Source: Entrophospora sp. SA101 (lineage: Eukaryota; Glomeromycota; Glomeromycetes; Entrophosporales; Entrophosporaceae). Taken from it: a stretch of 64,000 nt of DNA. Positions 34,499-47,105 of this stretch are shown piece by piece. The notes beneath the pieces are model-generated. The model worked only from the letters and a program-made list of their open reading frames with translations, did no database searches and had not been told where the DNA came from. Each line of letters opens with the position of its first letter. Within the stretch, counting starts at the first letter, position 1. The stretch lies in assembly GCA_958430865.1 (NCBI GenBank), contig CAUDNR010003779.1, forward strand, positions 108,358-172,357, given 5' to 3'. The translations under genes and the position numbers were made by a program.

Positions 34499-37074
34499 GC
34501 TTGTTTTAACAACGTTTTCAGTTGTTAAATTTTATTTTCTGCTTTTTTTTTTTTTTTTTTATTTCATGTTTGTTTATTTTCAGTTGAAACCTTTTTATCG
34601 TTGATATTAGTAACGGCAACATCTATTCATTATAATCAGGATCTTTTACCACTTCTAACTGTTGCTTCTGTTGTTGCTGTTGATAAACGGAGGAAGACAA
34701 CATCAAACGTGTTTTTGAAGAGAAAGTTGACAAGGAAGAAGATAATGCCGAAGATATCCATGGAATTTGTTGTGGTTGATGATGATGATAATAAACTGTG
34801 AAATAATCTTGATTCTATACCCTTCAATCTTTTAGTGATGGAGGCAACTTTTGTGTTCTTTATTTGTGCTGTTGGATGATGATGATAAATTCCTTGGATT
34901 TAAGAATGCCTATTTGCAACAATAGCTTTTCGCTTCTCATCAACATACAAACCTTCAGAATCATGAAACGTGACACTTTTTCTTGTAAACTGCTACTGAT
35001 ATCTCCACGTCTTTTTTATCCTTGTCTTCTTTCGAAAGCATTATACACTTGGCGTGAAATCTTAAACATAACTTCATAACCTCTTCGGAAAATGTCATTG
35101 CTAGCGGCAAGGATTATTCAGACCATTGATGTGTATGTCGAGTTTGATTGCTTGGTGAACTACTAACTAATAGATAATATGAGAGGGATATAATTAATTC
35201 ATTGAAATATTATCATTAATGATTGACTACTTGCAGCAAAAAATCTACTTTAATTTTGGCACCTCGCCAGTGACTGTTTCATTAGTTTTTTATGGCGATT
35301 TTTACCAATCTGATCATGAATAGAATCGATGACATTATATTTAGATGCAAGCTAGTTGTTTTTTATGTTTGGGTCTTTATTTTTTTCAATGCATATTTCT
35401 ATTTTTTATGAGATTGTTATAGGCATATGTTTTCTTTTTGATACCTCGACTTCTTTTTCAGTAGATTTTTTTTCCTCTTGTTTGCACTAGAGGAAAACCT
35501 ACCCTGGTAATTTTTGTACACATGTATTCTATAACTTGTATATTATTATTATTGGCCAATTTTTATTTCACTTCGTTTTATAAAAATTAATCTTTGGTTT
35601 ATAAAAATTCGAATTAACGGGGCAATTTTACATATAAATGGCTTCAAAAAATTTAAAAATTTCTTTGGTTTATGGTTTATAAAGTTTCATTATTGACATT
35701 CATATTAACGGGGTGGTGTTTTAAAAATTATTCATTTAACGGGATTTTCGGATTAACAGGGTTCGGACTAATGGGTTGGCTACGTATACACTAATGCCCA
35801 TAATTATCATGTAAAAATTGTCTTACCTGATTTGGATACAACTTATAATAAAAAAGCTTATGCTATATCTAAAATAGTCATTGAACTTTATCAGCAAAAA
35901 ACTTACCAAAATCAGATGTTGCTTCAAATTATGATAATCAAATGCCGTATTTTCTCTATGAAATTTTTAATAAAATGATAAAAATTAAATACTGAATTTT
36001 CTTGGAAGTTTGATATAAACGTGACAAAATAATAAAATTTAGATTTTTACCAAAATTTCAGGGAAAATCAAGATTTATATGAACAAAAAATTTAATGTGG
36101 AAATAAATATATATACACGAGAGTTTATTCCTATATTACCACTACCACTACCACTACCACTGTCATCTTATTCTTGTTCTACTGCTGTTGTTACTGCTAC
36201 TGCTACTGCCACTGCTAATGCTACTACCGCTTTTAATTTGCCATTATTATATTTGATGCCATTACATTAGAGAGAGAAAGTTAAATCAAAAAAATTTGCA
36301 TAAATGTTCTATTTATGAATTGATTATAAGTAATAATATTTATTAAATATTTGTCAGTATATCCATGTCCATTCATCATTAATAAAAACAAGTATTGATA
36401 GATAGATATGAATAAGAACGTTATATATACCTGGAGTCTTTCTTAAATTTGTAATATAAACAATAGCCTTTATTCATAATAGAGTAAGAAATTACTTACC
36501 TGTAATTAAATTGTATATAAAAATAGTTTAATAATTCCATAAAGAATACCTCTTTAAGTATTGATGTATTAGAGATGCCACATGTTTAAGCAACAATCTA
36601 TGCTTGATTTTACATCTAATGTTAGAGTCTCATCTACGATTGTATTGGAAGAAAGTTTTTTTTTTAATAAAGCGAAGTTACTATTTAAATTCCTTTGCTT
36701 CTAATAGAAATTCGTGAAAATTATTTCATTGAATATTATTATGTATATAATTTTTTAAAACTCATGCTAGAAATTTCCCAAAAATCGTTATGGAGTTATT
36801 AAAAAGTTAAAATATTCATTACACGATCCAATGTCAGTTTTTTTATAGTTCTAATGTGAACAATAATAATTTTATTAACATGATTATCCAACTAATCTAT
36901 TAGCTAATCTAACAATTAATATAATAACGATAACAGTAAAATAGCCATATCTATGGTAGTTTCTTAAGAAGCGGACTAAAGGCATTAATTAATTAGTATT
37001 AAAGAAATTTAACTTAAGACTAATTCTACTAATACTATTACATATATTATTATTACACGAAATTAAATTAATAT

Positions 37075-37250
37075 TAATTCTAATTCTAATTCTAATTCCA
37101 ATTCTAATTCTAATTCCAATTCCAATTCCAATTCTAATCCCAATTCTAATTCTAATTCCAATTCTAATTCTAATACTAACTTTAATTCTAATACTAATAC
37201 TAATACTAACTTTAATTCTAATCCTAATACTAAATATACTATATTTTTAT
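37075..37250. repeat. AATTCT/AATTCC hexamer microsatellite
   Basis: About 175 bp of imperfect (TAATTC)n with AATTCC and AATACT variants. Read on the minus strand it gives an ELELEL frame of 146 codons, which I regard as an artefact of the repeat. Confidence 0.8.
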
Positions 37251-37894
37251 TTTTAAAATAACTACTGTCACTAAATTTAAATTTAGTCCACTTCACTACC
37301 AAACCTTCATCCAGTCTGTACCGTAAGTCTTCTGCCTTCCACACCAAGTAAGTAAAAGAGCTATTGAAAGAAGAAGAAAATGAAATGACAACAAAAATGA
37401 TAAAGGAGAGGACAATAATGATAAAGGAGAGAATAATAATGAATAAGATAGGATTGATAGTGTTATAACAACGGGTATAACAATATACAATACAAATCAG
37501 CAAAGTATCAATAAATTGATAAGTTTTTAATGATCAAAGATAATTAATTACCACAAACTATCTGGATAAAATCACAAACACCAAAACTGCCTTTCCTCAT
37601 CACTTAGCACTTTGTCTTTGTACTTCCTCTCTAATTAAGAATTTTTCTTATGGCTGTTTTTGAGATTAATGTGCGCCCACACAAATTAAAAGTCGTCCTA
37701 ACTTCAAAATAAAGGAATATAATGATTAACACTATGTTACAATAAATTGATCAATTATTGTTAAATAAATAATATATTTGATTGATTATTTACCTGACAC
37801 TTACAAAAGACTAGCATAAACCTCAACAAAGGAAAATAAAAAGCGGTTGGGAAGATGAGAAATCACGAGGATGAAAGTGGAAATTAAAGTGGCA

Positions 37895-38130
37895 ATGGAA
37901 GTGGTGATGGAAAAAAGAGAAAGAGTGTGGATGTGGATGTGGATGTGAAGATGGATGTGAAATGGAGATGGGGATGAAAATGAAAGTGGAGATGGGGATG
38001 AAAATGAAAGTGGAGATGGGGATGAAAATGAATGAAGATGAAGATAAAAGTGTGTGATAAAATAGAGATGGAGTGGAGATGAAGGTGAAGGTGAAAATGT
38101 GTGATAAAATGGAGATGGAGGTGATGAAAG
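37895..38130. repeat. Purine-rich GATGGGGATGAAAATGAA minisatellite
   Basis: Imperfect repeats of about 24 bp (AGTGGAGATGGGGATGAAAA and shorter GATGTG/GAAGGT variants). The strong purine strand asymmetry could favour triplex or slipped structures. No gene evident. Confidence 0.7.
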
Positions 38131-40885
38131 TGTATAAAGTGATATAAAACCGCCTAACAAAATATGTAAATTAGGTTACAATTAATTTCAATATCAAGAG
38201 CAAATTATCATTTGATTTCTTCAATTGAGAGGTATACACATACTTTTTATTTTCTGACAACATGCACAAACCAAATCCACTATTTCCAGATAGTATAACT
38301 CCATCTGTAATTAGTTAATAATGATAATATTATTATATGTTAATATACTAATTTCAAAAATATTAATTTATTAATAGAACCCATATTTGTTACTAATTTT
38401 ATACTTACTGCCATTTGGGATAAATAAATGTCTGACCCTTTTATTCTATGGGTAAAGTTTGGTGATGCCTCGCAATAAAACCTCTGGAAGAGGAAGCTGT
38501 TTACAGCTTTGTTGGAGACAAATTGAGGAAGTGTAAGTGCTGAGAAAATTTACTTAAGGGCTGAACGCGCGGAAAACAGTTCTTGGCAATAGAGTTGCTC
38601 TTTCATTTTACATGACCTTTTATGAAAAATAAGAAAACAAATAAATAATAATAAAATAAAACAGATTTTCTCAATATTTATATATATATATATATTTCTT
38701 ACAGAATCACCAGAAATGAGTGAAATATTGTTTATCATAACAATAATAAATGATGGAAGGTCTTGCCGTCGAGAGTCTTGAAGTTTCTTGCTGTTGAAAG
38801 TGGTCCTAGAGTTTCTTGTTGTGAGAGAAAAACAATAATATTGTTATTTATTATTAATCATAAAATAGGGGTAAAAAGTAAACAATACATTTTTAATAAA
38901 TCGCCAAGAAAATCATCATTTTTACATCATTAATGATTTAATAATTTTCGCGTTTTTCAAACAAAGAAAACCATTAAGATCCTACCTAACATCTTATTGG
39001 CTAATTGATAATAAATATCTTTAATATCTTTAATAAAGCAAGATTTTTGTATTTTTGGTAATGATATTCGTATCCTTACTATCAACTTTACTCTTGGCGT
39101 TTTTGGGATCTAAAGCTTCCGGGTCCCCTCTCATTCTTTAGATAAAAACGCGTTATTTATTTGGTATTAAAATAGGATAAGAGAGGGATCCATCATTTTT
39201 GGATGACACTTTTTTTTCCAATGAAAATTTATTGAGTCACAAAATATATTATATACTAATAAAGTGGAGGAAGGGGATGGCAAAATTTTGGGCGGGAAAT
39301 TGTCACGTGAAAGTATATTTTATAAGAGTGTGGTTTGGTCCATACTAATACTGATTTAATTTCGGGAGTCGAAATGGTCATATCACATGATTTATTATAA
39401 TTAATAATTTCAAAATTATTTATCTTGAGAACCAGTGATCCAAATTTAATAAAACACAGCTCATTAGAATGGTCTCATAAAGACAATTCGAATAATGGTC
39501 CACAGCATCAATAAATGGCGAGTTATTGTAAGATTATGGTAAACCAAAATATCTCAATGATCAGTGGTTCTAATTACATCTCATTAGACTTGCCTCATTT
39601 AGAGAATCCGAATGATAGTTGTTTTATTCAAAATAGCCAGATATTGACCAAGTTATGAGGATTTGAAGCTTTGATTAATTTTCTGTATGTTCAGCTTGTT
39701 GTATGATGTAATTTCAACCATTTCGACTACTTTGATCTCCCAGGTCGAAATATTTCGACTTTTGTAGTTTGGGTTTCAATTTCGACTTCATGTATAGTTT
39801 GATCATCACTCTGGTAAAAAATGGGTGTTGTATTAAAAAGATTATATAATTCTCGTGATAAAATTTTATACATTTTAAAAGAGGTAAATAAAAAAAAAAG
39901 CTTAATATTAATGTTGATTAATTATCTCTTTAAACGAAATTCCGTTGTAGACGTGAATATAAATTTGAAATTTGAAATTTGCTTTCATAAATCAAAAAGT
40001 TACAAAATAATTGTAAAAAACGTTAATTCGTGGTCCGTTGATCAACGATAGTAATAGAAACTCACTAAAATTTAAAAAGTGACAAAAGTTGCATATTATA
40101 AAATTTTGTACTTTCGTTATGCAAAGTCACACGAAATCATGCAAGATTTGTAGATAAGAACTTGGTTTTGGGCCGCTGTGGATTCCACGTAAAATACATA
40201 TATGAATTTTATGAAAAAATTAATAGAATTGCAACATTACAAAAAAAAAAATGTAGCTAGTTTTAATAGTAATTCTCAACTATGTTTATGAATAAATAAT
40301 GAATTTTATTATTTTAAATTCAAAAAAACTTATTACGAATTATTCATTGTTGTTAATTCAGTCTTGTATGTTGCAGAATAACAAGTTATCCAACTTTGTA
40401 TAGCATTCATTACCTGTATAAAAAAAACCTTGCAAAATGGTAATTATTTTTTAGAAAATTTTGTCCCGCCTTCATCCTTTTTCAAATCGTCTATAGAAAT
40501 TATTTAAAATTATTTCAATAAGTTTTTTTTATTGGGTTAATAAGGAAAAATAAATACAATAGCTGATATATCCAGTAGCTTTCAGAAGGTCAATATGCTA
40601 GATCTTTATTTAACATGGGTAAAAGATTTTCTCCAGAACAAATTCAAAAAATTATCAAAAGCAAAAGCAACTAAACCTCATCCGCAAACTTTTATTCATG
40701 TAACTTTTTACAATATACAGTATATACTTTTACTATTTAGGGAAATTGTTTTCCGATTCAAATTGGCAATACAATGTAAATCAAAAAGTCTATAATGATC
40801 ATTATTATTATTATATTTCTAAAAATCTGAAAACGGGGTTTTTTTAATTTATACCAATATTATTATTAAAGAATTTTTAATTTAA

Positions 40886-41182
40886 AATATATTTTTTGAT
40901 ATCCCGGATCTGCATAACAAATTTCTATCATTGATCGCCGGACCACCAATTAAGAATGCTGAAATTACCCGGGAATGTTATATAGATAAACCTGTTGAGT
41001 TCAATAATCCAACTTATACCTATCTTAATTTAATTGTTGATCGTGCATTTACTGATCCAAATACAGAAAAAAATTACATTGCATTTGGAGTGACAGTTAC
41101 ATTAAATTATCTAGATCCTTCAAAAGACATCAATTTGGTTCAAAACGAAGTTGTGGAGCGAATAATCCATTTCTTGAAATGA
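40886..41182 (+). CDS. Unrecognised open frame, probable 3' exon or relic
   Basis: Open from 40886 to TGA with normal protein composition: DIPDLHNKFLSLIAGPPIKN, AEITRECYIDKPVEFNNPTY, LNLIVDRAFTDPNTEKNYIA and VTLNYLDPSKDINLVQNEVV. There is no ATG before the middle of this segment, so it is either a terminal exon with an unseen upstream part or a fragment. I do not recognise the family. No upstream partner exon was found within about 1 kb. Confidence 0.35.
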   Translation, partial: NIFFDIPDLHNKFLSLIAGPPIKNAEITRECYIDKPVEFNNPTYTYLNLIVDRAFTDPNTEKNYIAFGVTVTLNYLDPSKDINLVQNEVVERIIHFLK

Positions 41183-41367
41183 TGCAAGTTGCGGAACAAG
41201 AAGAACGATATACTTAGAATATATATAAATACAAAATATTATATAGTATTTTATAATTAGTGTATAATTTGTATTAACATTTATAATGTAAAAGTCATAA
41301 TAAATTTATTTGCTTTATTTGTTCTTAAATATATATTATAAAATCAATACTTTTAAAAAGAAATATA

Positions 41368-41500
41368 CACTCACCTGCCAAAAGTATCCGGACAAAATGT
41401 AGATCATGTAAATTTCCGTGACATTTCTGGGTGTTTTACACAAAAATACTCGAAAACTAGCGAGAAAACGTGGCTTTTTGTCCTAAGTAACTGCACTTCA
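41368..41500 (+). mobile_element. Solo Tc1/mariner end
   Basis: After TA at 41366-41367 comes CACTCACCTGCCAAAAGTAT followed by CCGGACA, a Tc1-type terminal inverted repeat. No opposite end and no transposase follow within the next kilobase, so it is a truncated element. It lies just past the broken 3' end of the HAM1-like gene. Confidence 0.6.
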
Positions 41501-41704
41501 AATGTTCGAAATTGCATACTTCCATTAATATTTATAATCTAATAAAATATAGTTTTTGGGTGATATGTAAATTCTTAAAATCGTTTAAAAATGTTGGTTC
41601 CCAAGACTTTTTTTTGTCCCATAAAATATCCCACATAATAATAAAAAGTCTGAAAACTCCATAAAAGAATTTAAAATATAATGAACAAAATAAAAAAAAG
41701 ATGA

Positions 41705-42818
41705 TTAAAATTCGTCAGAAATTGATAGAGTTGCATGTATTGAGAAAATTTCCGAAAATTTTTCAAAAATCAAAANNNNNNNNNNATCATCAGAGGTTAT
41801 TTCTTTACTATCTTCTTTAATATGATGTTCGGTTAATTCTGTCGTTGATTTTGCAGCAGTAGATACTTTTTCCTGTGCTTTTTGACTAGTTTTACTAACA
41901 GCTTCACCGATCCCTTTCTCTTTATTCTCTTTATCCTTTTTAGTTTCAGCAACTATTCCTTTTTTATCCTCCGGTCCTTTCTCTTTATCCTTTTCACCAT
42001 CTTTAATTTCAGCAACTATTTCTTTTTTATCTTTTGTTTCTGGCGTAGGTATTTCTGATGATGATGGTTCATGTTTTGCGATTATATCTTGAGCAATTGT
42101 ACCAATATCGTTAATCAATTTACGAAATTCAGAATTTGTAACTATTAACTGTGAGATATTCAATATGTTTTTTATTCCTTCCTCAACTAATGATCTGTTG
42201 GTGATTTCAGTCACGATTATTTCCTGATCAATTCCTTCACGAGATGATGGTAATTTAGTAGCTATTTTTTAATTAATGATTAGAAGGGAAAAAAAAGACG
42301 TGTTATATTTAATTGACGTGTAAAGAAATAATTTTTGAACATATATAAATATATATTATTAATATTCGATATCTTTAACGATCCGAGTACCATAATAAAC
42401 AACAACATTTTGTAATTCATTTTTTTCCTCAAAGAATCTTTTCAAAGAATCTAACAAATTTTCCAAATCTGCTAAAACTTTTTTACCCAACACAGAGATA
42501 CCATGAGTTGCATCGTATAATAATTCTGATTGATGAATTTCATCAATCTCTTCGGATATTTGTGAAGTAGTTGGTAATTTTCCTTTACTATTAATTATTA
42601 CATGTAAAATAAAATAATTAATCGCAAGTTTCACAAAGTTTATAAAGTAGTTTATTGAATGTTTATATATATATATATATCTAATGTATCTCTTTGTACC
42701 CAAGTGCTTCGGTAACTTCTACAATCTTATTTTTGTATTGTAAAACCTCACGTTCTCGTATTGCACGTTCTGAATCATGTTTGGGTGGTAATTTACTGTT
42801 ACTCTTTGAAGTAAACAT
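41705..42818 (-). CDS. HAM1-like N-terminal (DUF5923-type) protein, 3' end uncertain
   Basis: Three exons join in frame. Exon 1 is 42818-42700 (MFTSKSNSKLPPKHDSERA to VEVTEALG), exon 2 is 42587-42391 (KGKLPTTSQISEEID, then GISVLGKKVLADLENLLDSL) and exon 3 runs from 42260 downward (TKLPSSREGIDQE, then ISQLIVTNSEFRKLINDIG and TIAQDII). Donors are GTACAAAG and GTACTCGG, acceptors AATAG. The pattern of GKLP..Q, SxLGKKxLxDxExLL and LIVTNxEFRKLxxDI resembles the fungal HAM1-like N-terminal domain, an alpha-helical membrane-associated type; function poorly known. A Lys/Glu/Ala-rich LEA-like segment follows. The assembly gap and a stop soon after it make the end doubtful; family proteins are usually much longer. 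Confidence 0.55.
41776..41785. other. Assembly gap (10 N)
   Basis: Ten N bases. Gap size is probably nominal. It falls inside the 3' part of the HAM1-like gene, so the coding end of that gene is not reliable. Confidence 0.99.
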
Positions 42819-42971
42819 TTATAGTAATTAATCGAAGATATAAAAAAAAAGGTTGGGAATTTAGAAAATTTTTTATAAATGTCTACGTTTTACATATATT
42901 ATTAATGAGATTACATAATATAAATTACAAATTTTTCTTAAAAACTAATCCTCATTTGAAATTTTTTTCAC

Positions 42972-44018
42972 CCTGCTATATCTTCCAAACTTAAACCTTT
43001 AGTTTCAGGTATTAAGAATGTAGCTGATAATCCAATAAACATCAATAATTAAAATAATTTAATAAATGCGGAACAAATGCGTTCTTATGACCACCAACAT
43101 CTTTCAATCGTAAGAATCCAACTCGCCAAGTTTTTCTGATGCTGCTGAAATCCCAAAAGCTGTCGATCTAATGTATTTGATCCAAAATTTTTGGAAGAAC
43201 TATTTGAGAGAAAAAATTAATTGTTTGAAAAAAAAAAAATTATAAAGTAATAACATACTATAACATGCACGTGCCTACCTTAAATAATATAATGTATAAA
43301 CTAGAGATTTATCAAGTATTAATAACCGAATCCAAGTGTGACAAAAGGTACGGTTAACATAGTGAAACCCATCACTGTGAAAACGGTAAACAATAACCAG
43401 GTACAGTACCCAATAAAGCTATCGTAATGTTTCCAATAGCAATATTATTGGTGGATATCCTATAGCATCCAATATGATTGCATTATTCAAACCAGTACCA
43501 CAAAATGCCACGTCCAATGCAAACAAAGACAATGACGTTCCAATAAAACTTTACATTTTTCCATTTACCAAAATGTTCTATAAATTCATTCCAAGTGAAA
43601 GATTTTGATTTGTGTTTGTCAAGTTCGGTTTAAATTAAGTTTATTATCTTTTGATCCAACTACAGTTGTTGTCATATCAGATGGTGGCAATAATTATCGA
43701 TTTCATACATCTGATTGATTAACAATTTATTTAACGATCACCAATAAATGTACATGAATAGAATTTTATATAATAGTAATTCGCGTTTTTACGACCAACA
43801 AACCAAATAACAATTGACCAGCCAAAGTACCAATTGCAGTACTAACTTTTAACACGTATCAACAGAGACAAGAAAAGTGTTGATCCATAATAAACATATG
43901 CCAACATCACGGCGATTATGTTTATTGCAAATAAAATCATAAGCATCAGGGAAAAATCCGACACCTGAAACTACACAGACTCTAACATGAAACCATCCGA
44001 ATTTGGAATGGAGGACAT
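42972..44018 (-). pseudogene. PHO84-type (PHS family) phosphate:H+ symporter pseudogene
   Basis: Minus-strand fragments in family order but different frames: MSSIPNSDGFML and an FFPDAYD-like segment at the start, LFAINIIAVMLAYVYYGS, KSFTWNEFIEHFGKWKN, NNIAIGNITIALLGTVPGY, MGFTMLTVPFVTLGFGY, KDVGGHKNAFVPH, and finally FLIPETKGLSLEDIAG. The last is the MFS sugar/phosphate transporter signature PETKG. The fragments match proton-coupled phosphate transporters of the PHO84 type, which take up phosphate at the plasma membrane. Many frameshifts and stops, and a coding span of about 1.05 kb against about 1.6 kb expected, show it is dead. It lies 3.1 kb from, and on the opposite strand to, an intact PHO-4 family transporter. 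Confidence 0.75.
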
Positions 44019-47000
44019 ATTTTGTTGTTATTTGATCGGTTGGGATTTTGTTTGATTTAAATTTTATTCATTATAAGGTCGTCTATCTGGTTTATTTATA
44101 CTTTTAAAAAAAATGCCAAGAAAACATTCGCACGTCAAATTTGATATCGAACGGAAAATTATATGGATTTAGATGTTTGATTTTGATCGTAGAAATGATT
44201 TGGAAAATCAGTGCGGTGGTGCAATACATACAAGCATTGTAAAGGTAATTTATAGTTGTACAAAACTCGAATAATCTGACCAATCAATGAATAAAACAAA
44301 TTTTAACCAACGTTTTGTCTACTGGTTTTAAGAATATGCATCAGCGAATCAAGAATTATGTAAATAGTAACACTGTTATAAAAAATCAAGTATATGTTGG
44401 TTTGGAAAATCTGTACTAGTTACACACCGACTGGCTAGGGCCGCTTTAAAATACTTGATAATAATAGTAAATAAATGATCGACATGCCAATTTTACCTGT
44501 TTCCTGTGTAACAAATATTTGAATTTGAAATTTGAAAAATCTTATTCCTTACTAGGCAATGTCGAATATTCCAAACATAAAATTCAGTACGGGAATATGG
44601 GAACGTAACGTCATACATTATAATTTTATGCAGATAGTTTCTAAATTTATAGAAATCTGCATTCGTCACACACCGAAATTTGTACACTAGAGGTTTTTTT
44701 TCTACCAATCAAAATAAATAAATTGACCATGAGACTTGCGTGTTTTCTGTTATCAATCTTTGGGAATGCAATATATGATGCCATCTAAAAATTTTAATGA
44801 ACAAATTAAAAAAATTTTGTTTATGTAGAAAGTAAAGAGGATCCCCATTTATTTTATTGATGTTGATTTCTATTTCCATGTATTTATTAACTCTGCTAGG
44901 AATACCAGCTTGGGGAAAAGTGTATAAATACGATTGAATTTTCGCCTGTGGAAAATTCAGGGTAGGCTATTAATAACTCATACTAAGAGTTATTTTGAGA
45001 GTAAAAGGGATTTCCGGATTATACACATCTCTCTATATATAATCCGGGGTTCTTGGTAGATTGCATGATTTAATATCGGATATATACGGAAACACATTAT
45101 AAATTATTTTAAATTATTAATTATTATGCATGAAACACTCGTAAAATTAATCTAACCTTATGCCGTTGTATTATTATCAATTGCATAATCAGTATTGTTC
45201 TGATCAAATTCTTTTATCCATCGTGTGAATTTAAAATTGGCCAATTGAAAGGAATTTTCCACACATATTTGATTGGTCAAGTCAAAAAATTATGATAGAA
45301 TGGAACATTTAACCATTGTTAAAAAAATTTTTTTTTTCGCAAATGTATACTGGATCGTTTCCTTGATTTTTTTAAGGTTCTTTTTATTTATGTATACAGA
45401 AAGAGCTATGGGCCTTTTTTAATCGTAAAATTATTATTATTTGTTATAGCTTAAAAAACACTAAAGCCAAATTGAAAAGGTATATATATTCATTTAATTT
45501 ATTTATAAATGTTTCGATTTCGATTTTAATTACTAGTGTATGAAAACTACCCAACAAAAAATCACTGAAATGTGATATTTATCCAATAAAAACTGCAAGA
45601 TCACGTGTAACCAAGAAAAAAAACCGAAAAAAAAAGGTTTAACTATGACAAACTACTGATTAAAATGCCCAACGTGAAATTTAGGTATAGGGTGTCATTT
45701 TTTGAGTTGACAGGTATCCCAATGCAAAAAAAACACGTGTTCGCGCTTTTTTTCTGGTGAAGAATGAAAAAATACGTTTACCAAAATGGGATTGTCTTTT
45801 TAAGGACATAAATAAATAAACAAATGCAAAAAATTCCTGTTATTAAATAATAATAAATACATTGTTGAGTCAAAGGATCGGTGCAAATTTTATTAATAAT
45901 AGGTAATTAGGAAAAAAAAAATTAAAATTGATTAACCAATCAATATTTATATCTTAATCTAATATTTATTTTATTATTAAGGTTTTATCAAAGAATGTAA
46001 TACTACTATTTTAATAATTAATCTCCCTTAACTAAATTACTATGTAATTATGGACAGCTGAAAAGGTAGTATATACAAAATGTTTTTTTTTAAGCAATAA
46101 AATTATACTGTCACTTTCCTTTTTAGTATTACAATTTAAAAATTGTAGGAAGCTTCGACATTTTTAGTTATCAGACCAATGGTTGATCGATCATCCATAT
46201 GTAAAATAGAAATCCGATCCATGTAGCCAGTCTTTTTTTAAAACATCTTTTCTAATGAATCCTCTCCTATATTGAATAGAGACTCTCTATGTAAAGCTAT
46301 AGTTATTCAAAATCTTATCAATCAATACACAAATGAGAAAAAATCTGGGCAGGACTAATTTCCAAATGTAGTAATTTGGTTGATAAACTTTGACACCAAG
46401 ATTTTCTTACTTGAAAACAAAGGATTTGTGACTAATTTTTTACAAAATTTCGACGTCCCAAGAAAATGAAATGGTTTACATTGTGTAGATCAAGATTTCA
46501 TAAGCCCGCCCACACCATCTTTAACAAAAAAGGATTTTTGAATTTGAGACATATTAGTATAAAAAAAGAAATGAAATTAATTTACTAATACTTGTAAAAA
46601 AACGGGGTATTGAAATTTATTTGTATTGCAATAGAAATTACTTAAAGAATATTTATTCGTTAAATTGTATGAATTATCTAAAATAAGAATTCTAAATTTT
46701 TTCCGAAAAAACGTTACTACTATTATTATTATTAATGAACACATATTGTGGAAATAATATAAAATTTATAAAATGTGTGCATCCAAATATTTTTAAACCG
46801 TCGATAGAACCGGTGTATGTTTACTTTTAATTTTTAATTCAAAGATTTAGAATTTGAAATTGGTTCGATTTAGGTTTTTTATTTGTCGCACAAACTAACT
46901 TGAATCATGATAATATTAATAATATTTCATATAAAAGTGCCATGAATTTTCTCGTTTTTCTATTACCGATAAAAAAATAAAAATAAAAATAAAAAAAAAA

Positions 47001-47105
47001 CCTTTGGTTTTTAGCAATTAAATTTTTCCTACGAACACCTTTCACAATCTTCTTTTTTTTAACGAGTCAAAAACTTCTTTAATAAAAAAAAAAAAACTCT
47101 CCGAA
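44019..47105. other. Intergenic stretch
   Basis: No gene supported. A minus-strand frame at 44708-44493 (KFRCVTNADFYKFRNYLHK, then VWNIRHCLVRNKIFQ) is protein-like but unrecognised. A perfect 10-bp stem CCGGATTATA / TATAATCCGG (45014-45023, 45038-45047) with a 14-nt loop is present. The last few hundred bases are A/T homopolymer-rich and should include the promoter of the transporter at 47106. Confidence 0.4.

Larger units (their letters stand above)
34499..40885. other. Gene-poor stretch with relics and simple repeats
   Basis: No intact gene. A minus-strand fragment at about 35094-34960 (MTFSEEVMKLCLRFHAKC, then LSKEDKDKKDVEI) is protein-like but short. At about 35600-35790 repeated GAATTAACGGGG / TTTAACGGGATT / GATTAACAGGG motifs look like the end of a pogo/Tigger element. 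Triplet and hexamer repeats make fortuitous frames at 36130-36270. At 39290-39720 there is complex non-coding sequence with repeated CTCATTAGA-type motifs. The frames at 39821-40051 and 40595-40795 start at GTG or CTA-type codons or lack context and are not called. Confidence 0.4.

Noticed and set aside
37063..37503. 146-codon frame with ELELEL repeat
   Set aside because: Produced by the AATTCT hexamer microsatellite; the upstream part is AT-biased and hydrophobic without a known domain.
37801..38160. 119-codon Ser/Pro/His-rich frame on the minus strand
   Set aside because: Produced by the purine minisatellite on the opposite strand.
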